The position numbers were made by a program, and so were the translations under genes. Positions 53,185 to 64,000 of a DNA stretch of 64,000 bases are shown here, one piece after another. The notes below the pieces were generated by a model, which saw only the letters and a program-made list of their open reading frames with translations, was not told the origin of the DNA and searched no databases. This DNA comes from Arthrobotrys musiformis (lineage: Eukaryota; Ascomycota; Orbiliomycetes; Orbiliales; Orbiliaceae). The stretch covers positions 1,178,001 through 1,242,000 of the forward strand of contig JAVHJL010000004.1 in NCBI GenBank assembly GCA_036971715.1, written 5' to 3'. Numbering within the stretch: the first letter of the stretch is position 1; every line of letters begins with the position of its first letter.

Positions 53185-54018
53185 TTACCACCAAGTCTTC
53201 TTCTGATCCCCCGTCGGATTCGGCGCCGGCTTCTCATCAAGTTTAATCTCCGGCACCCTTTCATCCTCCTCAACAACCTTGCCTCCCTCCCTCAACTTCT
53301 TCTTCTCCGCCTTCTCTTTCTCCTTATCAGCAATATACTGATCAATAGTCTTCCCATCAATCACAATCCCCCACCCAAAATCCTGATCCCTCTGCGTCCT
53401 CCTAACCCCCCAACTCCCCAACCCTTCTCCAGGACCACCGACTTTCCCTTCAACGATATACCTATAATGCGCCTTCCGCTCCATATCCTCCGAAATTTGC
53501 CTCCGCTTCTCCATGATCCTTGCAGTATTAATCCGATCGCTCTCACGGTACGCATCGATGAAGCTCTGCGCGGACATAATGGGGTGTTTCCAATCCCAAT
53601 ACGCCATCTGCGCCGCCTGATCGTGTTCCATGAAGTTACGGTACATGACGTACAGCGCGAGGGAGATTAATACGCCTACCGCGACGAAGCCGTGGAGTTT
53701 TGGGGAGTGTAAGATCCAGTGGGTTATCGTGCCGGGTGGGGGCATCATGCCCGGGTAGTGTTTTCGTTCGTCGACGTGGGGTTTTTGAGGGAGGGGTTTG
53801 TGGGCGGGTTCTTTGCGGGGGCCGGTGGGGTGGGATGGTGGGGTGTATTTTGTGGGTTGTTCGAGGGCTGCCGGTTGGGGTTTGGGGAATTTGGGGGGGA
53901 TGCGGAGGAAGCGTTTTGATGGGAGGATTTGGGGTAAGGTACCCCGGGGTTGGAGCCTGAGGAGGCCATTGGGCCATCGCGGGAGGATTGACCGCGAGAT
54001 GGCGGCGGTTGTTGACAT
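53185..54018 (-). CDS. predicted mitochondrial single-span membrane protein
   Basis: This is a single exon of 277 aa. The N-terminus (MSTTAAISRSILPRWPNGLLRLQPRGTLPQILPSKRFLRI) is Arg-rich with no acidic residue, like an import presequence. A Pro/Lys-rich region follows, then one hydrophobic span at about 116-137 (GFVAVGVLISLALYVMYRNF). The soluble part carries QAAQMAYWDWKHPIMSAQSFIDAYRESDRINTARIMEKRRQ and a Lys/Glu-rich tail ending QKKTWW. I do not recognise a named family. Topology and import are inferred from composition. It ends 182 bp from the RRP42 stop in convergent orientation. Confidence 0.7.
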   Translation of the reverse strand: MSTTAAISRSILPRWPNGLLRLQPRGTLPQILPSKRFLRIPPKFPKPQPAALEQPTKYTPPSHPTGPRKEPAHKPLPQKPHVDERKHYPGMMPPPGTITHWILHSPKLHGFVAVGVLISLALYVMYRNFMEHDQAAQMAYWDWKHPIMSAQSFIDAYRESDRINTARIMEKRRQISEDMERKAHYRYIVEGKVGGPGEGLGSWGVRRTQRDQDFGWGIVIDGKTIDQYIADKEKEKAEKKKLREGGKVVEEDERVPEIKLDEKPAPNPTGDQKKTWW

Positions 54019-54518
54019 CGTGAGGATGGTTGGGGGGTTTGAGGTGAGGTTTGATATTGGAGATATGTGAGTGGTCTGAGGTTCGGTCAGAATTTATATA
54101 GGCGAAATCTCCAACGTGCAACGCAGAGTCTTCGCTTTAAATTTAACGGCGGGACTTGGTCTCGAGGCCCCCGCTATTTCTATCTAGTAGACTTCCCGCG
54201 GCAGTCTTCTAGTCGAGATAATTAGGGTGAGAAAATGAGAGGGGGTAGATTGTTGCTAAGTCACTGTATCGTATCATATTCTGAACAGAGGAAAAGAATA
54301 TCTGGAAAATCCGCCCATATCAGAGAGGAAGGCGAGCGGAAAGAACCGAGGTCCGGGCATTCGGAAGCATTAAATAATATTTGGAGCGATGAGTATTAAT
54401 AAGACACAGAGAAAAGAATAACCGTCGAAGAATAACGCCCGGTCCTCAAACGCCAGACATGAATAACACCTAGCAAAAATGAGACGTTGGTATCGATCTT
54501 TCGGTAGAGGAGTTCGGG
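54019..54518. other. upstream of the 53185 gene, downstream of the RING-CH gene
   Basis: This 500-bp gap contains the 53185 gene promoter side (54019-54200) and the RING-CH 3' side. No gene is visible in it. Confidence 0.45.
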
Positions 54519-55825
54519 CTATTCGTCTGCTTGCTCCGTGAAGCCTCTCCTTTTAGTCGGCCCTTCCTCTGGAATAATCTCCTCTTTGACCTTCTTTTCA
54601 TCGGTGGTGTCTTCTTGCACGATTGGTTCTTTAACATTCTCCTTCTTGACTTCCTCTTTAACGCCATTCTCTTGGGCATTTCCTTCCGCGGCATCCGCTT
54701 CTTGCTCTTCCTCCTCATCATCCTCATCAGATCCGATATCCGCCACTCCAGCCGCAACCTTGTCCAAAAGTTTCTTGGTCTAAACAGTTGTCAGCGCTAG
54801 GGCGTCTTTTTACTTTCAAAAGTAGAGATAGATTTACGTACCCAACCCCTAACATACCCCCACACGAATATTAAAAAGTTGATAACCCCCCAGATGATAA
54901 TAATCCAACTCAACTGTCCCATCCGATCCCTCCCATCCCCTCTCCTAACACCAGGCCCCCCAAATATATACCGAATCCAGTGATGCGAGAAGATCAGGAC
55001 CTTTCCAAAACCAATGAGTCCGAGGGCGCTAAGCCCACGTGCCATGTGTTCCACAATACCGACTCCGACGGCCGCACGGGGGACGGGAGGGCTGCGAGGG
55101 CTGTTGTGGACAGCGGGACCGTAGACCGTGAAGCCATTGATGGTAAAAGAGAGGTTGCCGCCTTCTACGGCGTACCAGGGGTTTATGTAGAGGTTTATAA
55201 TCGGGTCGGCGACGAAGCCACTAATTTCGAACGCTAGTTAGCATATTTAATGCCACCCCACCGAACAGTCCAGCCAAAATGCAAGAATAATTAGAAAGGG
55301 GAAACCATACAGAATGTAAACGGTGATCAACAAAATCAACGCTGTAATCAAAGCGACGAGAACAGTACTGCCCACCGCCTGTGCGATTTTGAGTCGCAAA
55401 AAGCGGTACTCGAAGTGACATGTTGGACATTTATAGAAACTTTGAGAATTGGCTGAATGCAGTCTCCACGCCCGGAGACATTCTTCGTGGACGTATCGCG
55501 CAGAGCCTTTGCACTTGCACGGGGAGATGAGACGGCCGAGTTCCGGATCGACATCTTCTGTGGTTTGGTCGAGGCAGATTCGGCATTGTTTCAGCACCGG
55601 ACGGCGACGGCGCCGGGGTTGTTCTTGCGTAGTAGGTGTAGGTCCAGGTGCAGAAGTAGGTTGCGACCAGTCTCCGGCTGGTTGTGAAGCTGACGATGGA
55701 CCTGCTCCGGTGGAAGTGTTCGGGACCGGATTGGTATAGCCTGGGAGCTCCGGCTCTGCATCCCAGCCGCCCGGAGTGTTTGAGTTGACCCAGATGTAGT
55801 CCGGGTCGGCGTTTGAGCCCGACAT
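54519..55825 (-). CDS. RING-CH (MARCH-type) membrane E3 ubiquitin ligase
   Basis: The three exons are complement(join(54519-54779, 54842-55220, 55311-55825)), 384 aa, with frame kept. Near residues 81-136 lies a RING-CH finger: CRICLDQ, SPCKCKG, YVHEECLRAW, FYKCPTCHFEY (C81, C84, C103, C105, H113, C116, C133, C136). A hydrophobic span follows (AVGSTVLVALITALILLITVYIL). Then come a region with NLYINPWYAVEGGNLSFTING, a second span (GLSALGLIGFGKVLIFSHH) and a third (GQLSWIIIIWGVINFLIFVWGYVRGW), and an acidic Glu/Lys tail. The N-terminal 70 residues are Pro/Ser/Thr-rich and soluble. Such proteins ubiquitinate membrane targets in the secretory pathway; fungal members include Ssm4/Doa10 and smaller MARCH-like proteins. 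This is the small form, and its target is unknown. Confidence 0.88.
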
Positions 55826-56487
55826 CTTCTGCTTCGATGCTTCGATGGTTGAGAAGAGTGGTGATGATGATGGCCAGATGGGGGCTGGAGGGGTAGTTTG
55901 TTAGGAGATTGATAGAGTATTAGAGGGCAGGCGGGATGCTTCGGACATCATATATAAAGTATTATATTATATAATGCCGGTGTATGTCCAGGCTGTCCAA
56001 TTCGCGCAGAATGTCATAATCTCCCCGCCCAAAGACCAAGCCTTGGTCCTTCTAAACCGAGGCCTAATTACCTAAGGAAAACTGGCCCGGAACTGGTTTA
56101 TGACTTCTGCTTTCGAAGCCGGAGCCGCTTTAGATGTGGACTCAATCAGTATAATTTATAAGAGTCCACCGTGGAATTCGAAGGTAAACGGTATTGAAGG
56201 TGCAGTGCTGACTAAGCGGCTCTGCGTTGGGCTGCTATCAGCGACTGACCTCAAACACGCTCCTCAGTTCAGTTCAGTCTGCCTGCCGCGTAACCTCCAC
56301 CGTCCTCTCCACCACCACGCTCCAACCACTGCTCCCACCAATAGTACCGCCATCTCCACTTCTACAGCATCTCCGTCTCCGATACCACAGCTTCATCTCT
56401 ACTCTCGACGGTCAGGATCGAATAGTTCGGTTCAATCCAGCTGGAAGCAGTCGTATAGCTCTCGTAGAGCTCGAATACATACCCACC
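55826..56487. promoter_or_regulatory. divergent upstream region of the RING-CH and PRE8 genes
   Basis: These 662 bp lie between the minus-strand RING-CH start (55825) and the plus-strand PRE8 start (56488). AT-rich sequence at 55950-55980 sits mid-way. The part 56270-56480 is CT-rich and looks like the PRE8 leader. No gene is supportable. Confidence 0.45.
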
Positions 56488-57574
56488 ATGGCAGACCGAT
56501 ACTCCTTCTCGTTAACCACCTTCTCCCCAAGGTACGTCACCCCCCCAGCATAGCTATCTCGAGCTTCCGGTATCGCTAATACGATGATTGCTTGTGTGCT
56601 ACAGTGGAAAGCTCGTTCAGATAGGTTCGCGGAATACCTACCTCAGCCGAGCTTCTCATATAAACATCTAATCGTCTCTCTCGATAACATACAGAATACG
56701 CTCTAAATGCAGTAAACCAAGGAATAACAGCCCTCGGCATCAAAGGTACCTCCCACCTCTCCCCCACATCCATATATCTTTATAAGATGATGGCGGTGAT
56801 GATGATGGTATATATCCCACTTGCCTATTAAACCATGTCACTGACACTATCCCCAATCCGTCCAACCACACAGCAACAAACGGCGTCGTCCTCGCTACTG
56901 AAAAAAAATCCTCTTCCTCCCTAATAACCCCAAACTCTCTCGAGAAAATCTCCCTCATAACCCCCAACATCGGCATGGTCTACGCCGGCATGGGACCGGA
57001 TTTCCGCGTCCTAGTCGACAAGGCCAGAAAAGTCTCCCACACGTCCTACAAGCGCATCTACAACGAATACCCTCCCACTCGTATTCTGGTCCAAGAGGTC
57101 GCCAGGGTCGTTCAGGAGGCCACGCAGAGCGGTGGTGTCAGGCCCTACGGTGTGAGTATTCTGGTCGCGGGCTGGGATGAACATACCAATCAGCCCAGTT
57201 TGTACCAGGTCGATCCTTCGGGGAGTTATTTCCCCTGGAAGGCGACGGCGATAGGGAAGAGTGCGACCAGTGCGAAGACGTTTTTGGAGAAGAGGTATGC
57301 TGAGGGGTTGGAGTTGGAGGATGCGATTCATGTTGCTTTGTTGACGTTGAAGGAGACTATTGAGGGGGAGATGAACGGTGATACCGTGGAGATTGGTATG
57401 CCTTTTTCTCTATCATCCATCCCTAGATATCATTATAATGCTAACAAGCCTACAGGCATCGTCGGCCCTCCAGCGGACCACCTACTAGGCTACGACGGCG
57501 TCGAAGGCGCCCAAGGACCTAGATTTAGAAAGCTAACACCACAGGAGATCGAAGACTACCTCACGAACTTATAA
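56488..57574 (+). CDS. PRE8: 20S proteasome alpha-2 subunit
   Basis: The five exons are join(56488-56531, 56605-56624, 56695-56745, 56874-57395, 57456-57574), 251 aa. Exon 2 is 20 bp. The N-terminal alpha-type signature is complete: [87 protein letters not shown], and QVDPSGSYFPWKATAIGKS follow. The tail ends in KLTPQEIEDYLTNL, as in fungal alpha-2/Pre8. The product belongs to the outer ring of the 20S core particle, which gates substrate entry. The length equals yeast Pre8 within a residue or two. Confidence 0.97.
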
Positions 57575-59006
57575 ACCACTAACACCCCCACCTCATCCAC
57601 GTGGGAAAAACAACATGGTCAAAGAGCATAACTTCGCGTTAGACTAGCTTAGATCAAAAAACAATACAAACAAGTTAAACAAGTCCCCTCCCCATCCCAT
57701 CAATACCACCCTTGCGCACCATTAAGTTGCCACACACCAGCGAAACTCCGTTTCCCTCTCCTCCATGGCGTGTCAATTAGTCTGTGCTGCAAATATCCAA
57801 CTCCCACCCCCCCGCAATCCTCCTACATTCTGTAGAAGATCAACGGGGGGGTGAATAAAACCCATCCCAAACTCCACCGGGAGTTTATATCACAAATTAA
57901 CCCCCTCCATCACGTTTTCCTCCGCCGTATAGCGATTACGTTTTGTGATCGTTGGTTTTTTGGGAAAATATTGAAGGAGGGTTATCCTGCGGAAACGTGG
58001 GGTGTAATGTTGACCCGATACGAAAGATCCTTAATGGAATATCCGGTTTTCTCCATCGTAAGATGGGACGGATTCGACTTCGTATCTTAGTGAACGGGTG
58101 GGAAATACTTGAACGTGTTCTAAGACTACAAATCCTACGATAAATGTTATAACGCATACCGTATGTAAAATTTCAAGAAATATATATATAAGTATATAAA
58201 AATTTTTGCTTTTCGAAACGAGTAAAAGGCTATAAACACAGCCCCTTTCTTAAAAATAAAAGAGGAAGCATCACATCTTCATAACCAGCCGATCTTTTTG
58301 TGTAAAAAAGCAGAAGAGGGGTGATAGGTTGATTAATGAAGAAAGAGCGGAGAGTGCAAGAGAAGTGAAAAGAGCTAATAGGTTTTCTTTTCGGGAGAGA
58401 GAGAAAAACAGTCGAACGGGAACGGAAACGCTGAATTGCCAGGGCTATAGTGGACAAGAATATAGAGGGAGGTGTAGGTATTAGTGATCCAGGGGATCAG
58501 AACGAGGAAAAAGATCTGAAACAGGAAGGGGAAACAGAAGCTGATGGGATATATCATTTCAACAGAGAGAACAGAGCGTGGGGAATAATTTTCGCAGGAA
58601 AAACAAGATAAAAAAGAAGAAGCCATTCATGAAGAAAGGAACAGTAAAAGAAAATCATTGTTGCGCCGACCAGAGTAAAACTCCCCCTCCTTTCATATTT
58701 TGATTGCATGATGAAAAAAAAAGAGCACAGAAGGATATCGAAAAAAGGGCTAATAATTGAGAATCGTTGGAAGCTAGGAGAAAAGGGATATGATAGAGGC
58801 GTGTATGGATCCAGTCTCCAGTCGTTGGGTTTCGAGGATCTAGTATCGATGGTGTTTGATGTCCAGGTCCTAGAAAAAAAAGTTTACAAAACAACCAAGG
58901 CCTTTCGAGAATGTCGGAATTGCAGCACTGAGAGTCGGAAGAGAAGCATGGTTTGGGTTAGGTGATCACGGAAGTAGTAAATGTTGATGTCGTATTGGAC
59001 AATCCT
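57575..59006. other. intergenic between PRE8 and the 59007 gene
   Basis: These 1.43 kb carry short overlapping frames on both strands, none with a domain. CACGTG occurs near 57598. The part 58170-58720 is A-rich and purine-rich. I see no gene. Confidence 0.45.
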
Positions 59007-59745
59007 CTACTGAGGCAATGGAGGTGGCGGTGGAGGAGGCAATGCGGGGCCAGCATTCTCCCATACTATTCTCAAGGTCTTGCCGTTGATCAGATGGATG
59101 GAGACGATGTTTGCAGATTCGCTAGCACTCTGTAAAACGCAGACGCAGAGTTGTGTAACAGATGATCCGGTTGGTTAGCAAATCTGGTTCTTGAATAAAC
59201 GATAGGTAACTGGTCTTGTAAAGAGCAGGGATGGGAACGAAAGTGGAGGGGTGGGAGGGGTGGTAAAGGGTAAGGCAAAGAATTCAGGCATGCAAGCAAG
59301 AGATGCATGTTGTCGTGTCGTGCGGTCAATTGGGTCACGAAACAACAGCGACATGATGCAGGTTATCCCAAAAGGAATCACCAAGGACAAGGGCAGGAAA
59401 ATAAAATAAAATAAAATAAAAAAAAGGATTTTTGAGAAAGAAAAAAGAGTGACTGTTGGGAGAAAGGGAGAAAAATGTGGCACATACAATCAAGATATCG
59501 CTACCGTTTCCAGGCTGAGTATTGACCAAAGTTACGGTTCCTCCATTAGGGGTTGTCGTCGTAGTCTGTTGCAGCGTGGAGTCTTCAGGTGGATATTGAG
59601 GATGCTGCGACGAACCAGACCCTGGAGGTGGCGGTGGAGGCAGGTTTGGGAGAACTCGTCTGGCAGCGATGACCGGAACTGGGCCTTCAGACGCGACCGA
59701 GGTTTTGGGAGCCCCGAGGAAAGGCATACCGCGACGAACTGGCAT
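59007..59745 (-). CDS. small proline-rich protein of unknown function
   Basis: The two exons are complement(join(59007-59129, 59488-59745)), 126 aa, joined in phase 0 by a 358-bp intron, long for this genome; no other acceptor keeps the frame. The N-terminus is MPVRRGMPFLGAPKTSVASEG, followed by LPPPPPPG and a Gln/Thr-rich piece. The second exon gives SASESANIVSIHLINGKTLRIVWENAGPALPPPPPPPLPQ. It has no signal peptide or membrane span. Polyproline at both ends could bind SH3, WW or profilin-type partners (inference). Family unknown. Confidence 0.6.
59398..59425. repeat. AAAAT pentanucleotide microsatellite
   Basis: Four units of AAAAT followed by a run of A lie inside the intron of the 59007 gene. 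Confidence 0.75.
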
Positions 59746-62700
59746 TGTTAGGGAGGCCCTTTTTGGGTGACTTTTTTTCGATCAAGATCAAGATCAAGAA
59801 AAAGAACAGGAGCGAGAACTGGAACAGGATCTAGGGAAGAGGCAATCCCGAGAAAGTGTTCGTTCAATGATGATGCCAAATGAGAATTTTATCCTTCAGG
59901 CGGGTCTGATCGGCAGTATTAAAATAATTGGATTGTGTCGCCTCGATTGCCTGTTCCTTCGGATGCCAGGGTGGGTGATTGGTTCGTTAGGAAGCAGTCA
60001 GATGCTGAAGTGGGAATTCAATGCTGTGGGACGAGGTGGGACTGAGAGGTGTGTGTGCGTGTGAGTATTGTGGTGGTGGCGGTGACGGCGATGGTGGTGA
60101 TGATTCAATGAAACAAGTAGTAAGTACTTAAAGTACTGATGGGCGGGCGAGAGCTCTGTTACATGCACAATTCTGTGGCAATTAATTGTGTCGATGGGAG
60201 TTGAATGAAAGACGATTGATTGATTGATTGAACGATCTGAGAGTCGATTGCAAGGGTCGAGGGCAACACAGGTGCTCACTGGCTGGCTGTCGATGAGGTT
60301 GGGGCGGTGGCGGTGGCACAGAAGGAGATTCGTTACTACAGCAGAGCTTCTTGCTTATTACTACCTGAAGTCCGTCGAGAGAGAGGAGGAGAGAGGGAGA
60401 GGGAGAGGTTAGTGACAATAGCGATGGTGATGATGGAGGTGATGGAGATGATGATATCTTGATGATGGAGATGTCGATGGGTTGGATCGAAGAGAGGGAG
60501 GAAGAAGGAAGAGAGAGGAGGGAAGAGGGAAGAGAGAAGAAGAAGAGAGAGGAAGAAGGGACGAGGGAAAGAATTGAATTTGAAGCTGAGAATAATCGAA
60601 GTACTTCTTTCTTTCCCTCCAACAACATCCAACTATCAAATATCTCGCACTCTCTTTCTTCCCTTCAGTCTTCAATCTCTAACTCGGCCTAGCTAACAGG
60701 CAGGCCCTTCCCAGGTATCTCTGTGTATTTGTACCTCTCTATCCCTCAAGGCATATATCTTCTCTCTATCTCTAAATATCTCTCTACCGCTAACGGGAAC
60801 AATAACTGGACAGAACGGGATATAATAGGACACAAGACGGACAAGAATTAAGAAAGACCAAGACCAGGTCCAACGAAACCGGCTTGTCTCACGCACCTGA
60901 ACCAGAAAGTATGTGCACAAGTTGCAAGTTGCAAGTGCAAGTGCGTGCAAGTGCGAGCAAGCAGAACGGCGAGCTCGACCGAGGAGAAAGAGCTTTAAAA
61001 GTACCACCACCGCTGCTGTGCAACAGAGCAGAAATCTTCCCAAAAAGAGCTGCAAAGAGCCTCGATTCGAACTTCGATTGGGTTTGGTAATAAATAGGTT
61101 ACTTTGTTTTGTTTTTTCGGTGTACGGTGGGGAATCTACTCGACGAGGGTTTATTTTCTCGATCAGAAGAGAACCAATTAATGATCGAGGAAGTAATAAG
61201 AGAAATAATTCAAGGAACGATTAATGGACCTCGAAAGAAAGAGAAGAGAGAAAAAGAAGGGAAAGAAAAGAAAGAAAGGAAGAAACTGTCAAGGGCCGCC
61301 TGCAACTGCACCTAAAAAGGCCCCCCAGATCGATGCAGACCTCCGAACGAAACTGGCATTGACCCGAAACGAACTGGTGGAATGCAAGCCATTCTCCGGA
61401 CCAGAACAGAAAGAAAGACCGAACAAAGGTCCGCCTCACAAAAGAGAACACATCAAGCAGAAAACAGAAACAGAACCTCGAACACTGATATCGACTTGAT
61501 CTAACTCCCAATACTAACTATAGGAGCTATCCCAACTAACTAGCTAGCTGAGCACGCATTTCCTTAGCTCGACAGCCCATTCCTGACACGGGCCCCGATC
61601 TTCAGATGCAGCCTGCAAGTGCGCTCAAGTGCGCTCGAGTGGGACAAACAGGAAACCAAACTTTGTCTCCCAGTCGTCAGCAATCTGATTATTACTCGTA
61701 AGTCAGAGAGGCAAGAGGCTTACGAGCGTACGCACTCGCCTTTCTCTTGCATGTTCGAGCACATGTCCGACCCTCTTTCGTGCAGGAGCTACCGGTTTTC
61801 CCACATCGATATTCCGACGGTTTCCCATCAATGCAGTCTCATTCACACTGACTAAAAGCAATGCACCCCGGGTTTTTCTTTTCTTTTCCTTCTTCAACAA
61901 TTACTCACCTATTATAATAACGGGCGTGCACTTATGGATCAATATGTATGTCAATAATTATACATATAATATCCTCGTGTTGTGACAATCGGCCGCTATA
62001 CCTGCATGATAGCTTCCCTCTTCGTCGGAACGCCGATATTCCGTGGACTTGTCCGATAAGCAAGACCACCACCATGGCCACCGCCCAAGGCAGAAGCAAT
62101 TTAATGTTAATCCGGCGGTACAGTAGCTCGACTGTCATGTCAACTTTAGGTCGCACGATTTGCAGTTTAAACTCGAAATCGCATGCGAGGTACGGACTAA
62201 ACCATGCACAACGGACAGGGAACCAGCTTGTTATATCGAGTCCTCACTAGGCCAAAACTACAATCGTATCCTCGTCGACCCCCAATTAACATTCCTGTTC
62301 GGCCAGTGTCCACAGTTCAACCCTTCGATTTGGGACCTTGTTCGCCTTTTCGCTAAGAGTCCCAACCAAAAAAACAAGTGGTCCGCCCTGTTTTGCTTTT
62401 CGCTTATTTTCGAGCTGGGACCAAGGACCCAAGTGTACCAAGCTGGGGGGCCTGTGCTGTGCTTCATTCGGCTCTGCTGTACTCGACTTCGCTTGGCTCG
62501 CTCGCTCGTTTCGACTTTTTCTATTTTAGCCGGGACTTCTCCCAAATTTACTGTCGCCATGATATCATCGCGGTATCATCATTACAGAATACACTGATAT
62601 AACGGCACCTCGAGCAGCAAATCATCATTCTCGCCCGACGACTAACCGACAGGCGTTTAAATGAAACTAACCCATGTCTGCAGTGTATTTGTCAACGACG

Positions 62701-62905
62701 AATTGACGAATTGTGGCATTTCTTCCCTCGATCTCGAGATGAAAAAGTTAGCTTGCATGCATCTATCTGCACGACATAGGTACTTGAGAAGATGATCTTC
62801 TAGCTTCCATCGTTGCTTCGAGACTTTACTATCTTTACACCCCCCTTGCATCCGTACGTGACATCAAAACCCATCCCCTTGCATAACAAATAAAATCCAA
62901 AAAAA
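59746..62905. other. 3.2 kb purine/pyrimidine-rich stretch without supportable gene
   Basis: The minus strand from about 60360 to 60700 is strongly CT-rich, with GAGAGA on the plus strand and GAT/ATG repeats at 60415-60480. This and the sequence to 59746 could be a long leader of the 59007 gene. From 60880 to 62900 many overlapping short frames exist, none persuasive. CAAGTGCAAGTGCGTGCAAG at 60937-60956 is a small imperfect repeat. Confidence 0.4.
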
Positions 62906-63865
62906 TCACACTTCATCCGCACAAATCAACTTCACCCCCAACAGCCAACAAAGCACCCAAAGATAATCCCCCTGCGAATACGCCAACCGTTCCAACCACC
63001 CGGAGCCCCCATACGAACTCCTGTGCAACTTCAAATCCGTCTTGATCTCCTTCAACCTCACCACCTTCTTCTCAATCGCCTCCGGTAGGTCAGGGTATTC
63101 ATACACATCTTCCATACGGCTCATAACCCTCACAATCTCCCCCCTCACCCCATCCCTCATCTCATTCAATCTATAAAGCCCATCCCTAACCTCCTTAGCA
63201 TGCACATGCGTCAATCGTGATATCAACCCCCCACCCTTCCCTTCCCCTCCCGCACAAACCCTCGTCCGTCCCATAACCTCAGCAACAAGACTAACCCCCC
63301 CTTCCCTCCCCAAACCCTTCACCGCTTTCTTCTCAACCCCATAAAGTCCAACCACAATATCCGCCACCCGGATCTTCGGACACTCCTCCACCGTCAGATA
63401 CTCCAGCGAAACACAATTATCGACTAAATCGCGGAGGAGGTATTTATCCGCCAACGTACGGCTGAGATCTATGGAGGTATACATCGCCAACGGGAGTAAT
63501 CTGGCCAAAACCGTGAGGGTGGTGTCGATGGATAGGTATTTCCCCTTCTCGGCGTTGGAGCCGAGGGTGTAGCTGCCATGGTCGATGGAGATGGTGCGCG
63601 GGGTGACGTAGGAGCCTCTGGCGACGAGGGTGGAGGCGAAGACGCTGGTTGCGTTATTGTGCGGGGAGAGGGGCCGGGTGGGGGTGTGGAATGATATTGC
63701 GCGCCAGGCGGCGTGGGAGGATTGGAGGTTCGCTTTTATGGTGCGGGAGGTGGAGGACCAGGAGAGGAGGTCGAGGGTGTGGAGGTATGTTACTATGCAG
63801 TCGAGGATTGGGGGGATCAGGACCAGGGAGGTTAGGTTTGGGGGGTGGTTTGGGTCTGTTGTCAT
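62906..63865 (-). CDS. F-box-like protein
   Basis: This is a single exon of 319 aa. The N-terminus LTSLVLIPPILDCIVTYLHTLDLLSWSSTSRTIKANLQ has the spacing of an F-box (hydrophobic P.IL..I..YL...DLL..S.TSR). The segment SLEYLTVEECPKIRVADIV near the middle looks like one leucine-rich-repeat unit, as in F-box/LRR proteins. The rest is helical and charged. An SCF-type substrate receptor is likely, target unknown. The start ATG has no competing in-frame ATG nearby. The right window edge is 135 bp away. Confidence 0.62.
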   Translation of the reverse strand: MTTDPNHPPNLTSLVLIPPILDCIVTYLHTLDLLSWSSTSRTIKANLQSSHAAWRAISFHTPTRPLSPHNNATSVFASTLVARGSYVTPRTISIDHGSYTLGSNAEKGKYLSIDTTLTVLARLLPLAMYTSIDLSRTLADKYLLRDLVDNCVSLEYLTVEECPKIRVADIVVGLYGVEKKAVKGLGREGGVSLVAEVMGRTRVCAGGEGKGGGLISRLTHVHAKEVRDGLYRLNEMRDGVRGEIVRVMSRMEDVYEYPDLPEAIEKKVVRLKEIKTDLKLHRSSYGGSGWLERLAYSQGDYLWVLCWLLGVKLICADEV

Positions 63866-64000
63866 TTTTATTTTATATACTTGGGGTAAGTATATTAATC
63901 TTGAGGTAAGTATGCTTTGGTGAAGCTTTTGAGTAGTGGATTTGATATCGCGAGTGTATTCCGGGTGAATTATATATCGTCTGCCGTAGACACCTGAACC
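63866..64000. promoter_or_regulatory. upstream of the F-box-like gene, window edge
   Basis: These 135 bp precede the minus-strand gene start and are AT-rich (ttttatatacttggggtaag). They should carry its leader. Confidence 0.35.

Noticed and set aside
60182..60700. Ser/Leu/Pro-rich minus frames and Glu/Arg-rich plus frames
   Set aside because: They are translations of simple CT/GA-rich sequence and show low complexity only.
1..64000. CRISPR arrays, rRNA genes, secondary-metabolite backbone genes
   Set aside because: No regularly spaced repeats, no rRNA sequence, and no polyketide or peptide synthetase domains were seen.

Overview
The window is nuclear DNA from a filamentous ascomycete (Pezizomycotina type). 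The genes carry short spliceosomal introns (roughly 50-180 bp) with GT..AG ends and CTAAC-like branch sites. The proteins match fungal versions of housekeeping genes, and fungal-only families are present (DUF4246, a LysM/Stig1-like secreted protein, fungal GEP3). I cannot fix the genus from the sequence alone. All multi-exon models were built by reading splice signals by eye and checking that the reading frame closes.

Layout. 1-1329: the N-terminus of an acyl-CoA-ligase-like gene runs off the left edge, followed by a small intron-dense mitochondrial gene (NDUFA4/B12D-like). 1330-6174: a gene-poor, AT-rich, repeat-laden block. It holds a degenerate element with about 170-190 bp inverted arms (1834-3055) and relic coding fragments broken by TAG stops (4156-4840). 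6175-7668: a secreted LysM/Cys-rich protein. 7669-10882: a 3.2 kb stretch with no gene I can support. 10883-25000: a dense housekeeping block with a GH63-type glycosidase, ATP5 (OSCP), the mitochondrial GTPase GEP3/MTG3, UTP5 and a large AAA+ ATPase. 25815-29103: an F-box protein convergent with a DUF4246 gene that carries an apparent one-base frameshift. 29104-33008: a long pyrimidine-rich leader or intergenic stretch before BDF1 (double bromodomain plus ET domain). 37758-44487: an RGG-rich RNA-binding-type protein whose first coding exon is only the ATG, then the divergent pair UTP7/TSR1. 45261-48475: three small genes of unknown function. 50854-51246: a small secreted 12-cysteine protein with a Kex2-type site. 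51974-57574: RRP42, a mitochondrial inner-membrane-like protein, a RING-CH E3 ligase and the proteasome alpha2 subunit PRE8. 59007-59745: a small proline-rich protein. 62906-63865: an F-box-like protein near the right edge.

Themes. Four genes act in ribosome production or rRNA processing: UTP5 and UTP7 in the small-subunit processome, TSR1 in 40S maturation and RRP42 in the exosome. UTP7 and TSR1 share one 332-bp promoter region with a CACGTG site. Mitochondrial genes (NDUFA4-like, ATP5, GEP3, the 53185 gene) form a second group, and ubiquitin/proteasome genes (two F-box proteins, RING-CH, PRE8) a third. The two secreted Cys-rich proteins (6175 and 50854) each border a long gene-free stretch, both have TATA boxes, and they are the best candidates for less-described biology. 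I found no secondary-metabolite cluster, intact transposon, CRISPR array, rRNA or convincing tRNA.
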